Assembly (NCBI GenBank): GCA_900491605.1
Contig: UESW01004631.1
Coordinates: forward strand, 430,958 to 494,957
DNA from: Calamus simplicifolius
Taxonomy: Eukaryota > Streptophyta > Magnoliopsida > Arecales > Arecaceae
Direction of reading: 5' to 3'
Length of the DNA stretch: 64,000 bases
Position 1 is the stretch's first letter; the number at the start of each line of letters is the position of its first letter. Below the pieces are notes generated by a model. That model was not told the DNA's origin and searched no databases. It saw only the letters and a list, made by a program, of their open reading frames with translations. The position numbers and the translations under genes were made by a program. Below, piece after piece: positions 1 to 13,400 of this stretch.

Positions 1-1689
1 GACCTGCCATGTTCTTTTCGACGAGGCTTTTTAGGCGCTGCCCTCGCCGTGTTGCTAGTGGCCTCTCTTCTCTTTCGAAGGCTCGCCATCAAGAAGTCGG
101 AAGAAAACTTCATTGCTGCACAAAGAAGCAAAAGTCAAAGTCAAAACAAAAAAAGAGAAGCGACGACTAAAGGATATGGCGCTTACCGGGCGCCGGTGTT
201 GGCAATGCCGGCGCTATGCCAGCCTCACGGAGGTTGTCCTCTGATAGAAGTTCTCGATAGGGAGGATGGTCAGATGACATCAGCAAATCAAAAAAATTTC
301 GATCCTCCTTATTTATAGTTGAGTTCTTATTAGGACTGGTGTCAGGAATGCCCTAACCCATCTTCATACAGTCTATATGGACATAGAAAAATCGGAAATT
401 CCATCCCTTGATTTTGGAGGGTAGGTCAAGCTTGAGGGCTCTTTTGGTTCTGGAAGCGAAGCTCTACCACATAGCTTTATTGGGATTACGGAGTTTGTAC
501 AAGGCCCGGAACAAAGAAACTTGGGCAGAAATACCATGAAAATGGCAAAGTACAATAAAGGCACAGATAATCCAAATGAAGTTCAGAGTTAACTACGCCG
601 AGACAATGTCATACCCATTTAGAAGGTTGAGGAAGAAAGGATGAAAAGGAAGACAAAGCCCGCTCCTAAAAAATTCCTCATAAAAGGCAATCCCACCAGA
701 CTGGCTGGAGGTTACCTTGTCACCAGGACGGGGGGCAGAAATACAAACACTATCAGATATTTCATATTAGGCCCTAAGGTTCTTTATATCTTAAGCAGAC
801 ATGGTGGAGGCTATCCCTCCGGATCAACAAACTCAGAAAGGGTAGCCAAAGGAGATGCCGAACAACTCAATGGTGGAGGTGAAACCCTCAGTGGTGGAGG
901 AGAAACCCTAGGTGGTTGAGAAGAAACCCTAGGTGGTGGAGGTAAAACCCTAGATGATGTTTAGGCTGTGGTTGCCGAGCGGTCATGGATGAAAATGCCA
1001 CCATGGGCCCGATGCCATGCCCGAAGGATTTCATCCTCGAAAGGTTCGACCATGAGACTCTTACCTTTTCTACGGGAGTTAGAATCCATGGAAAGAAAAG
1101 AACAAAGAGAGTGAAAAGGACTGACCTGAAGATCAAAGGGACAAAAGCGAGAACTCAAGATTCAGAAGGCGAAGAGGGTACAAGAAGGTAGTTGAGGCAT
1201 GACAAGCTTGAAAGGATAGGCAAGACGATCTTTATATATAATTTTTGAAATGTCCCGCCTACTACAGTGCCACGTGAGGACTCATAGGTGGAGATAGCAT
1301 CCAACTGTCTAAAAACTCTTCGCTATTCGAGATACAACACCTCGATGACGCTTGAGAGGCGCGATCCACACCCAATGATGGGACACGGATAAGAATAATC
1401 CAATAATGGCGCTCCACCTTTTTCGTCGTTTGAGGGGTATTTTTCACAATCTCTCCGCAAACCATACCGCTTCTGGTGTCATCCCTTAAATGATGAGAAG
1501 ACTTGAAGAGACTTTACCTTCTCTGGGGCACATGCCCGCCTTCGCTAATTTATGGCACGCAAGGCCCAACAAAAACGAAAGATTTTGCGCTCCTCTCTCT
1601 TGGCAAGTGCTACACACGTGAGCGTCAAGACTCAGGAGTGGGAGGACATATGATGTGGTCGATAAAAGCCATGTGTAGATTAACGGCCA
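1..1689. other. Decayed repeat-like DNA, no gene recognised
   Basis: No ORF longer than about 90 codons and no protein family I recognise on either strand. Positions 870-952 hold four imperfect copies of a roughly 21-bp unit with the core GGTGGAGG-AAACCCTA. The mixed GC content, short broken ORFs and the LTR-like stretch just downstream suggest an old retrotransposon internal region, but no retroviral domain can be read. The origin is inference only. Confidence 0.3.
870..952 (+). repeat. Short tandem repeat, four ~21-bp units
   Basis: Four consecutive imperfect units, each starting near GGTGGTGGAGG and ending AAACCCTA. They differ by single substitutions and small indels. The function is unknown; this looks like local slippage or duplication within decayed repeat DNA. 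Confidence 0.6.
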
Positions 1690-1699
1690 AAATTACCAA

Positions 1700-2420
1700 C
1701 AACGAAAGTTGATAGGACACCAAGGGCCCCAGCTCCAAGGTGGCCCCAGCTCCTAGGATGCCCCAGTCTCTAGGCAACCCTAGCTCCAAGGCGGCCCCAA
1801 TTCTCAAGCGGCCCCAGTTCTCAGGCGGCCCCAGCTCCTAGGCGGCCCCAATTCTCAAGCGGCCCGGGCTCCTAGGCGGCTTCAGCTCCTAGACAATCTC
1901 GGTCCTAAGGTGACATCATCTCTGGGCCCCACTTCAGCTTCCTAAGCAAGCCTTCGCTTCTGACCAAAGTCGAGCCCATCAGCCGACTTTGGCCCATATG
2001 TGTCTAATAAGACAAGCCCCATTAGTTCTGACACAAGCCTAAAAAGTCATAGTCCACCATGAAGTTTTAATAACCCTGATCAAGATGAGCCCAAAAGTCA
2101 TCATCTGTCATAAAGTACCAATCATTCAGTTCATATGGGATAAATCTCACTAATTCTGACATTCCATTTACAAAGTCGTGGCTCATCATGAGATTCCAAG
2201 CTTCCCAGGCAAGTCTCTCAAACTTCGAGCATCAATAAAATGGGTAAGAAGGACTCCTAGCCAAGATATGAACACTTGGACACTTAGAGAATTTTCTTAT
2301 CTTTCCAACTCTCTTTCGAGATTTCTTAAGTTCATGGCTGTGATTCTGATCACTAACTTGAGCGTCGGAGGGTCTCCGCCGAAATCTTCGACCCCCAAGA
2401 TTTTTTGCAGATCTTGATGC
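1700..2420 (+). mobile_element. Degenerate LTR-like remnant with GC-rich subrepeats
   Basis: Positions 1720-1900 carry about nine degenerate copies of a ~20-bp unit with the core GGCCCCAGCTCCTAGGC. A stretch at 2340-2412 (ACTTGAGCGTCGGAGGGTC ... TTTTTTGCAG) strongly resembles the tail of the Gypsy-type LTRs seen later in this window at 32360-32432 (ACTTGGGCATTGGAGGGTC ... TTTTCTGCAG). I read it as the 3' part of an old LTR from a related but different family. No clear TG...CA ends, primer site or target duplication can be assigned, so the boundaries are approximate. Confidence 0.4.
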
Positions 2421-2528
2421 GGAGGCGAAGCTTCCTCGACAAACTCATGGTATATTTATTGATGCTTAAAAACGTCAGATCAGTCATGATCATAACCTGT
2501 TAAACAGCCTCGTCCTGCTGAGCGAGGC

Positions 2529-2778
2529 CAGCTCCAGGACCTCGACTTCCTGGATCTGTCCTCCAACAATCTCTCGGGTGGAATCCAACTCGAGCTCTCA
2601 CACTGTAAGCAGCTGACCCAGCTCCTCCTCGGTGGAAACAGGTTGACAGGCGCGATTTCCTCCTGGTTAGGAAGCTTGCGCTCTCTTGAAACTCGACCTT
2701 TCGTCCAATGACTTCCGTGGCGATGTACCAACAGAGCTCAGGAATTGCTGGGGCCTGATCAGCCTAGGACTCAAGCTT
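2529..2778 (+). pseudogene. Leucine-rich-repeat receptor kinase fragment (LRR only), frameshifted
   Basis: The plus strand reads as consecutive plant-type extracellular LRRs: LDFLDLSSNNLSGGI, then LTQLLLGGNRLTGAI, then after a one-base frameshift near 2685 LKLDLSSNDFRGDVPTEL. The LxxLxLxxNxLxGxIP pattern is that of LRR receptor kinases; the spacing resembles the GSO-type ectodomain as I remember it. Only about three repeats remain. There is no signal peptide, transmembrane segment or kinase domain, and the sequence turns AT-rich immediately after 2780. It is a dead fragment, probably left by rearrangement or carried by a repeat. The LRR assignment is firm; the exact parent gene is not. Confidence 0.75.
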
Positions 2779-2779
2779 A

Positions 2780-3827
2780 TTACTGTTAAGTTAGGTTTGT
2801 TATTAGATTATATAATAATTTTTATTATATACTGTATATTTAAATTCTATCTATTTTTTTCGTTATATATAAATATTATTTTTTAAAATTTAAGAATTAT
2901 CAAATTCAAGTGTTATCATTTATAAATATTAATTTTTTTAAATCAAATATATAATAATATATAGTTTTTAATAAATTTGATTTAAAAATATTTTAAAAAT
3001 TTTATATTATATGACTGATAAACTATTTGTCACCTATTAGCATGCATCAATTTTCGACCTAAAAATGCTTCCTAGCATACAGAAAATTGCAAGACCGGTC
3101 AGCTGCTTGTAAGATTTCGAATTTAATCCCACAGGACCTAGCAGCAGACGACGGCATCAGTAAAATAACAGCCATCCAACCGTCCAATACAATATAAATT
3201 TTTGAAATGAATATGCTGCATAAAATAGAAATGATACATTAAAATGAAATTTAAAACGAGAGAAAATGAATATGAACATGAAAGAACCAACAATTCTTTA
3301 GAAATACACAGCCAACCAACCAACCAACAATTCTTTAGAAATGGTACCACTAGGTAAGGTACCAAGCCGGAATGGCAGACAATCCCTCCTGCAGCAACAC
3401 CCAAAACCCCAAAATCCAGCTTTGCTCAAGTATCAACAGAACCCAACCATCCATCTAACCCAGATGATAATCATACCACATTTGAAAGAAAACAATATCA
3501 AGTATATATCCTGAACGATCACATTAAAGGCAGATTTACACAGGTCTAGAATTTTTCATGGCAATATCAAATACACCCTTAAAACATTTATCTAACACAT
3601 TTTGTCGTTCCCAAATCTACCCAGAATAAGTGCTGACCAGAACCAAAACCAACAACCTCTACCAGCTATGTCATAACCTGGGCACAGACGCCAAATCCTC
3701 AATAAAAGCACACCACAAAAACCATGGTGGTGAGGTCTCCCCTATCGCTGCCTGAAATACAGCAACATACAGCAACACCGGCAGCAAAAATCGTGATGAA
3801 GCAGTGCATTAAATAACAGCAGAATCA
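2780..3827. other. AT-rich spacer and probable 3' UTR of the MA3 gene
   Basis: 2780-3060 is very AT-rich and without coding signal. The part nearest 3827 lies directly downstream of the minus-strand stop codon at 3828-3830 and must include the 3' UTR of the MA3 gene. I cannot fix the poly(A) site. The short ORFs here look like chance. Confidence 0.4.
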
Positions 3828-6800
3828 TCAAGTGGCTGTGACATCTGGAGATGGAGAAGCTGCTGAAAAGGCTGGTAGGAGCCAGCTGTGCTCCCTGGCA
3901 TGCTCTATGTATGATCGAAACTTTTCCTCCGCATTGGGAATGTCAAGAGCTAAGTCATCAAGCCCATCCCTCACCCTGGAAAACCCTTTCGTCATTTGGT
4001 TGATGGTGATCAACCCTTCACTGAAACACTCCTGTAGTAGGTCTAAAATCCTATCATTCTTCTTTTCCATTGCCATAACTAATGCTTTCTTTACAACTTC
4101 ATGGTTGAAAAAAGGCATACTGAGTTCACGGATGCATTGGCATGCTTCCCCTACATCACCACCAGTCTCATACTCCTCCAAAAGCTTTGCTATCTTATCC
4201 TTGGCATCTTCCACTGCCCAGCCTGTGCCCCCACCCCAGCATCTCAGAAGCCTCTCACCTGCATGGCGAGCAGAAACAAGCGAGCGCGCCATGCGAACGG
4301 TTTCACTTCCACTACAATCAGCTGGGAGCTTACTGCTAATCTCCTCCAGGTTTAAGGGGGCCAGCACATCATCAATCACAGCCCTGGCTAGAAACAGAGC
4401 TAACTCATTGGACGCATCTAAAATGTCCAGCGCAGTATCCTCTGCAGACTCAAGAAGCATTATAAACCCATTAACGATATCATCGCTCGAAAAGATTTCC
4501 ATACTTAGTGCAGAGAGCAGGACAGATGCCATTTCCTTTTCCCTATTCTTTCGATCCATCGCAAGTGTGATCAGTTTCTTGATAAAGACAGGATTATACT
4601 CTGGGGCAGCAAGGTCTTCAAGGCTCCGAATGAGCTCAGATACGTCATCTGAGAGGAAGTATTCATGTATTATGGTCACCACTTCTTCTTTATATCTTAT
4701 TAACTTCTTGTTTTCTTCATCTGTGTCTTCTCCATCTGCACTAGACTTCAGGAAGGAAGGGTCAAGCCATCCTTCAGAAATTGCCTTCTGTACTAACAAC
4801 TGGAACAGGGATTTTGCAGAGGGAATATCAAGAGAAAGGTCATCAAGACTCTCTACAAGACGCGAGAAACCTTTGGTCATCTGACTAGAACTAATTAAAC
4901 ATTCTTCTGCCACTTCTTTTAAAAGCTTTAGAATAAGAGGTTCCGATGTGGGAATCTCCATTGCAAGTATCAAAGCTCGCTTTACCACCTCATGGTGAAA
5001 GAATGAAACCCCCAACTCCCTTATACACCTACATGCCTCTGCTGTATCTCCACTCTCAATATATTCTCTCAACAAATCTGCAATCTTCCTTTTTACTTCC
5101 TCAACAGTGAAGTGAGTACTACCACCCCAACGTCGCTCAACCAACTCAGCATGATGCGGCACTGAAAGATAGCTCTTTTCAGCAGTCTGGATAACTTGAA
5201 ATCCTTTAGAGGACTCAGCAAGCTCTGTTTTTGCCCTAGTGAGGAAGGCAGGAGGTAGGATATCATCAACAACTGCACGGGCTATGAACAAGGCAAGGAT
5301 ATCAACAGCATCAAGTATGTCGAGTGCCAGATCATCAACAGACTCAAGAAGCATGACAAACCCTTGGCTAATTTGATCTGAATTGATTATATCAGCATAT
5401 AGAGCAGACAACAAAACTGATGCCATTTCTTTTTCTTTGTCATGCCGGTCCATTGCCATGGAGACAAGTTTCTTAACAAAGTAGTGATGGAACTCATCAG
5501 AACCAAGATCTCTAAGATCAGAAGCAGCCAACTTCGCATCACCAGTACTGAAATACTCTTCGATTATTGTCAACATGGACTTCTTGTATTCATCAAAAGG
5601 GGTAGAAACTGTGGCACCTACGAGCTCGTATGGCTCCTAATATCACAATAAACATAATTAAGATAATTAAATGCATAATTCATATAGGACTTCCATGGGT
5701 GCGTGCATGAACATATTTCACCAGAATAAATTTTTGTTAAGCAGGCAAAAAGGTCAACTGAAAAAAAAAAAGAGTACGCTAAGCATCCATTGCACATGCA
5801 CACGGACGCGCAAACAGAGACCATACCTCACCACTATCATAATTTGGATCATTACGGTCGAGGCGTGTGTCAGAATCAGTATCAAGGAGTTTGCCCCATG
5901 TGCCTTTACCACCAGCACCATCTGCAACCACAGAATTAGAGAAAATAATGTTGGTAAAGTAGGCAGAAGCAGCTACAATGTCGCCGGACTATAAAAATAG
6001 AAAGCACCGAGATCATTTATGATAGACAATAATACAAAGTACAAACTCTGCTGTCAATTTGTAGACAAACAGAAATGAGTAGACATTGTAGTGATATAGT
6101 TGAAACATGCTAATAGTTGGTGGCTAAATAGGACAATGATGGTAAAATGCATACCTTAACTTGCTTCAAGCTAGGGGATTAACATAGTCCAAAAATTCCT
6201 AATTCTTTCCTTGAAAACAGACCATCTTAGTCAGGCTGCCAATGGAGTCAGTTCCAATCATTTTACTAAATACCACAGCCATCAACAAGTGTCTCTTACT
6301 AATGACTATTGCATAGCGTCGATAGTGTTCGCACATAAAGAATTAGTTAAGTCCTAGCGTGCAAGTCTCAACCCTAAGGTCAGCTTATTCAAAACATCAA
6401 GTGAGAGTACCTACACACATTCATTCAACCACCATGGAAACAATAATGTAGAGACCAGAATAAATTGATCTTAATAATTCCTCCCCGAAAAATACTTCCA
6501 TAATCATGGCGAAGCAAGTAATACAAAGGATTTCCAGAAGGTAGCATGAACCACCTCAAAAGCACTAAATCTCTTTTCAGTATAAGAAATAACAACAAAT
6601 GACATCCGCAGGTTAATTATTCATTCATACTGTGATTATTTTTTGATTAATTATATCAAATATTTTGCAGGAAATTGCTGGACATATCCACATGATTAAG
6701 TTTTCCTAGGTGATGCTAGTTCTCACCCCTGCATGAAGCAAGCACATGATCCCCAAGACTAGATCCTACAACTGAACGATCCTCATAATACAAGCTACCT

Positions 6801-8022
6801 GGCGCCAAATTGAAGCACTTAGAATAGCAGGTGAAAATAAAGGATTCTCTTCCCTCAAATTGAGTGAAATTATTTGTCCATTTAGGTTATAATGTTCATT
6901 GACAGAAGAACATATGAGAATCTAAAGGACAAGACATTCTCAGTCATAACTGCATATCAAAGAAGAAGGCGACTGATTGAAAGTCATACCAAAACCTCCA
7001 AACCTGACCATATCAATAATGTTGAAGCATCAAATAACTGCCAGACAACAAACTTTAGTGGTAGATGGACAGAATATGATGAGATCTAGTTACATAATTT
7101 CAGCAATAGAAAATTTCTGAATAAAGGGTATGAATAAACAACTAAGGTGTCTAATAGAAAAAACAGTACTAACGAATGGCTTGAGAACCTTCAAATAAGG
7201 ACTGGATGGCTGTAGTAAGAAGATCTCAAAACAACTTTTCATAGATAACTAAGACTTGTTTTGCAAAACTCTAGATTCCCTTCACACACTGACCGAGCAA
7301 TAAGAACTAATGGAATTTCATCAAGTACCATTTTAAGAAGGTTAACTATAAGTTGTTGATTTTATATAACTAATTTGTCGTCCTGACAAGAGCAGAACCA
7401 CAACCAAACATGAACTTGGTGAGGAAGTTGTTTTTGAGAAGCTCATGTTTAGCTTGATTTTTTTTTTTTGGCTCCACAAGTTTCTTCAATAAATCAGTTG
7501 AGCTTGAGAATTGCCTAATTTGCTCATGTTTGGCTTGATTAAGCTAAAAATACACGTGCCTTACATGCTGCTAATAGGTGCTTTAGGATGTTTGTTAAGA
7601 ATAATGACCTCCATTTCTTACTTATATAATATGCCATTAACTGATGGAACATGATAAGAGATTATGCTTCCTAAAATTACTACAGAACCCCAGGTTCCAA
7701 ATATTGACTATTTTAATATGCCATTCATGTTTACCAAAATAAATCTGATCCACTTGTATGGTGATGAAAGAAATCAGTACAAACACGATTTCTGGAATGG
7801 GTAGATTGCCAGAAACTTTTAAGGACAAATTCTGGAGATATATTTAGTACATAAAAAATTTGACCAATTATTCCTAGGTGTCCAATAAAAAACAATAAAC
7901 ATTATTAATCAGTAGAGAGATCCCACAAATTGATGACCAATATGTATGTGTATGCATGCATGAAGATCAAGCAAGCAAGCATGCGTGCACGTGTCACAAG
8001 AGAGGGAGGGGGAGACACACAC

Positions 8023-8079
<57 letters not shown>

Positions 8080-10357
8080 CTAAAATACTAGTGCTGCAAC
8101 TGAGGCATCAATACTATTGTTGCAATAGAATTCTTAACACTATAAAAGCAGCGATATTTCCCAAGTCATCAATTCCCACAATCTGTCAAACTCTGGAAGG
8201 ACCCAGGGCTGAAACACTCTTCAAGTAGGGGTATTCTATGATTCTATGCATAATAAAGTTGTTCAAGATTACGAATGTAATATAATAAACAAATCCTAAA
8301 TAATTTCATGAATGCATATTGGTGTCTAAACTATGTTTAAATATTTTTAGAACCTTTCCTTTAGATTGCAGCCACATGTATTTGCATATGCATTATAAGT
8401 TTTCAATGTGACAGAAAATGTAAATTGAAAATCCACACCATAAACATGACCTGTAATATCCAAAATGCTTAGAACAGAGAGAGAAATATATTTAGATATT
8501 TTTGAATTATGCATCACAAATATTCATCAGATGGATCATGCTAAAAAATTTAGTTTGCTAAAATATATAGTAGAAATAAAAATTGTTCACACTATGATCA
8601 AACTGTAGACAGTTGTCACAGCCTAAAGACATGCTAAGCAAATTTAAAGTGGTTTTCGGATGATTATAAAGCCATGAGTTTAATATAAAAAAATTATATA
8701 GAGCCACTAACTATGCAATTCATAATCATTTAATGCATAAGCAGGAATTCTCTAAAACAATACAAGATTGGACTGTAGGCATTAAAGATGTACGCCAAAT
8801 TTAATGAGTGGATTTCTATCTCAGATGTTCAATCACTGGTTCTGCACAAGCAGATAGATAAAGGCTTCAGTTCTATTAGTACCGCTCTCCACCTTCAACA
8901 TTCAAAAGCTGCAAAGAGATCATTTAATAACAACATATTATTTAGCTTTATTTAAATGATATCAAAATCATTTTAATGAATGCATAAAAATATCAACCAT
9001 TATAATCTGAACACTATATGAAATCACACAAGGTTCTATAGACCTCAGTTTTCATTAATCCCTTGAACAAGCAGTTCTTAAATATATCAACTTGCACATG
9101 ATTAGCATAGCCAATTCTTGCTTAGCTTAGTTATAATTCAATTCAATCTTGGATGTTGGTTGACTTGCTCAAGCTTGCTCAGTTCCTTCTATTCATATGC
9201 ACAAAAAGCATCATTTACCCATTAGGGTCTATGATGTTTTTTCAAAAAGATTATACAGACAAGCAATGTAATTTGCCGGGAACAAAATGACTGCATATTC
9301 CAATTTTATACCTTGGCCTTAGGCTCCTCAAAACTGCAGACGAACTTGTTATCTTTCCACATCCTTCAGCCCTCTTGTATTTATTAGCAATAGAGATAGT
9401 ATAGAACGAGATTTTATGTTAGCTCTTGACTCTTGATGAAGTAGAATAATGTCACACATGGGGCTTCTGGTAGACGCTAGACATGTCCAAAAATTTTAAT
9501 TATCTAATCTGTGCCCTAGAAGAAAATAGGGGATTACACCAAAAGGACCCGCAAAGAAATTGGCACTTGTAGTGTCACTTTCTTAGATCCAACTCATTTG
9601 AGTAGCTAATACACATTTGGCAATCTAGCATGCCCTACACCTGCTAAAACCTACAGGTTTTTCTTAGCTTACAAAGTGTTCAACAACCAGACATGCTGAA
9701 TAATGTTATCCAGGCAATACACTCCACAGGAATCCCTAGTATTCTCAGCAGTGCACAACAAAATGAGATTGCTATTAACTTGAGATGCCACAATATTCAA
9801 TAAACATGCAGTAATCACATAGCCTACATGTGACAACTAGTTAGGCTGTTTTGACTTTTGAGTCTGGCTGATGCTTTGAAGGAACTTCTATTAACTGGTT
9901 CGACTAAACCTTGGCATTAAAGAAATACTTCCACAGATTATACTCAGAAAATGGTTCACTCTATCCAACTTTAACATTGTAATACGCAGTCTTGCAATTT
10001 TGATGGCAGCACTTTGATAGGATTCTCGCTACTTGGATCAAGCAAGAGGGTCCACACCTGGATAAATTAAACACTCACATTGGAAGCTAAACAATGGGTG
10101 ATGGCACTGCTTCATAGGATAAACCAAAGCATTATGGGACAGCCAATCTTCAAAAAGTTACACCATTTACATCAATTCAAAACACAGCATATCAAGAGCC
10201 CCTTTTTTCATGTATCAGTAAGAGACACATAACATAGCAAAGCATCATACAAGAAGCTATTCATATTAACTGTGCACAAGGAACAAGAAGAAATATAAAT
10301 GCGGACATATAGGTTGCCGCCATATAGATATAGAGCAATCTTGTAATTGGACACACA

Positions 10358-10414
<57 letters not shown>

Positions 10415-13400
10415 CATGGAAGCAGTCATGACGATCAAGTACTAGCTACTAAGTAATTAGATCTATTATCTTCATAGTTTAGAAGATATGAAAAGACAGA
10501 ACAGAGTAGGAAAAATGGTCAAGACACACCCCAAATATAACAGAATAGAGTAGGAAAAATGGTCAAGACACACCCCAGATATAACAGAATAACACATAAT
10601 ATTAGTACCAAAAATATCAAGGATCCAATGCAGTCCTATCTTACTGTAAACTCTGAGATTTTATCAACAGATATGATCTGATAATAAATTACAACCAAAT
10701 AAGATTTTAAAATATTATGCATGGATTTCTCACGATTCTGATAAAAGGTGCTAGCCCAGTTTTTCCTCAAGAAAAATACACCATTATGATCTCCCTAAAC
10801 CAGCAATGCTGAAAGAGAATCAATCCAAGAGGAGAGCCACTTTACACCCAAGAGCACAATTGGTACACCAAACCTTTCGTCAAAACTGGCTTGCATGAAA
10901 TCTACCAAATTTTCATTCCTCTGGATATAAGCAACCAAGATCTTAACCAAATTAAATTTGTCGCCAATTACCTTTCTCTAAATCCATGCAATACAACAAG
11001 TGGGAAATTGATCACTTCCTTACCCAAAATAGCCCAGCTGTATCACATGATAATCAGTCAAAAACTAAGCTAGAAGGAACATCCAAGGAAATTCAAGAAT
11101 CCAAACAGACAAGATCTCGCAGTCCTAGCTATACTGAAATGATGAAGATGACAGTAACTTTCACTGAATTTCAACAACATCACAAACAGTGTCCTTCAGC
11201 AATTCAAGATAATTTCAAAGCTAGCAAAATTAGGAGGAAGAACAACCCATTCCCCCAAACGAGTGAGAGAAGGCAGTAAATGAGTTGACTCTAGATCCTG
11301 AACTTATTAAGATTTTATCTAATGATCACATCTAACATCAATAATGATGGTATTTAGTAGGATTTATGAATTGTAACCAAAAGCATGCAACACATCAACA
11401 TGCTAGTGTTTTACAATTTTTAAAAATTTACATGAATGCATCTATCTTTGCATAATATGAGTTGATTATAGGTCTTGAACTTATTAAGATTGTATCTAGT
11501 GATCACATCTAATGGTAATAATGATGGTAATTAGTAGGATTCATGATTTGCAACAAAAACAAAGTGTAACACCGTAACATGCCAATGCTTTATACGATTT
11601 ATTTAAATTTCCACACATGCCATAATGTGTCACTAATAAGATAAGCTGTTTTCTTTTCTTCACTAGAAGTGTTGAGCACTAGGATGTAAAGAAAATGCCA
11701 TCATATTTTCCTTTTCTCCCCCGATGGAATGAAATAACAAGGCATTGCCACATGTCAAATTGGCTTGAAGTACTAAGGAGTGTTCAAATGTCATAAGTGC
11801 TTGCATATACCCGCCCATCAAGATTCACTTGACAAGCTCTTTGGTCGGAGATTCAAAATGCTGTCACATGGTTGAACATTGACAAAAAAATCTAATATGT
11901 CAAGATGCCATCAATCAAAAAGTATCACCCTGTGAGCCAGCAAAATCATATGATCATAGCATTAAAATAAAAAAATAAAAACTCCTTCACCTGAGGTCAA
12001 AATTAACATCAGATGGTGGTGGCCAAAAAAAAAAAAAAACAAAGTGCACAAGCAATCAGTATGGTGAGGCACTAACCTCAAACAGAAAATGCATAAGCTC
12101 TATGAGATTTTCTCTTTACAAGCAGAACTATTTAGAAAACAATAAAATTATGTGTGCATATGAGATCCACTATATATGTATCTGATACTGCACCAATCTT
12201 TGGTAAGCATTTCATACTCCAGAAACTCCATACGTTTAATAATTCTAATGGTGAACCTTGTATCAATCCAAAATGCTTCAGTATATTGATATACACGTGT
12301 AAAACAGCATAGCCTTTAACAAGAATCTATGAATTTAGTCAAATCTTGAGCATATCAAATAAGTCGAATATTAATCCCTCCATTTCACTACTTGCATAGC
12401 CAACCAACATTATATGTGCACGCCTTCCACAAAAGCATTTATAAAGTGCAAGGTATGTTCTACTCAGTATGCAGCTAGAAGTCACACATGGTGTCTTTTG
12501 AGTGCTTTGTATTAGCCGTACAAACAGTCAAAAACAAACGAACATAAACTACGGAGAAGGCATACAATAAGATGCAATGTTAGCACATCGCATGGCCCTT
12601 TTATGTGGTTCATATAGGAGAAGGCATACAATAAGATGCAATGTTAGCACATCGCATGGGCCCTTTTATGTGGTTCATATAGCTCACCTTATACAGCTTC
12701 TCTCTCGTAAGCCACAAGGTGTCTGATTCAAGGTTTGAAATACCACAGTACAAGCACATAACAGTCGCTTAATAGTATATGTACCATGGTACTATGCCAA
12801 TATAGGGTACCAACAGGAGCCCTTATCGATATGGGCAATATGGGGTGGTGGGTGGTATGTGCCGAGAAGTACATACCCATACCAAATGGTACCGTGATTT
12901 GACTCATTTTGACATATATTCATTAGGGTGAAGGAAACTTATAAAAAGGGTGACCTAGTAAATCTTTTTAAGAAGATTAATTTGGACCAAAAGTTATATA
13001 AATATGACATAAGACAATTTGAATATTTATTCAACTTCTTCTTTTTAAGGGCCTAGGAAACAATATATTCACTAGCAGCATGATACACATGAGCCCATTT
13101 GTGAAGAGAGCTCATTTTATGTGCTTAACAAATTGTTAAGCACATAAATATAAAGAAAATTATATTCAGATCAAAAGCTTGTTGAAGCAGTATTGACACA
13201 TCAAAAGGTTTCTGCCCCACCAAATCCAGAATTAACCTGACATTCTTCAAATTACATCCAGGCATTACGATCAGCGTTCTTTTAAGCGAAAAAAAACAAA
13301 ACAAAACAAGTACAAATATAATGAAATCAAGAAAAACAGATATATAACTTAAAATTAATAATGATAATAATCTCAAAAACTGTTTTCTAGCACATTATTT

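Noticed and set aside
966..1056. tRNA-like A box (TTGCCGAGCGG) and B box (GGTTCGACC) suggesting a tRNA gene or SINE
   Set aside because: Acceptor and T-arm stems do not pair and no anticodon arm can be drawn. The box-like matches are probably chance.
3832..4884. 350-codon plus-strand open frame
   Set aside because: It is the antisense shadow of the large MA3 exon, with a Ser-rich composition and no family match.
6892..11279. Short ORFs inside the long MA3-gene intron as hidden genes
   Set aside because: All are under 100 codons, AT-driven, without domains or splice support.
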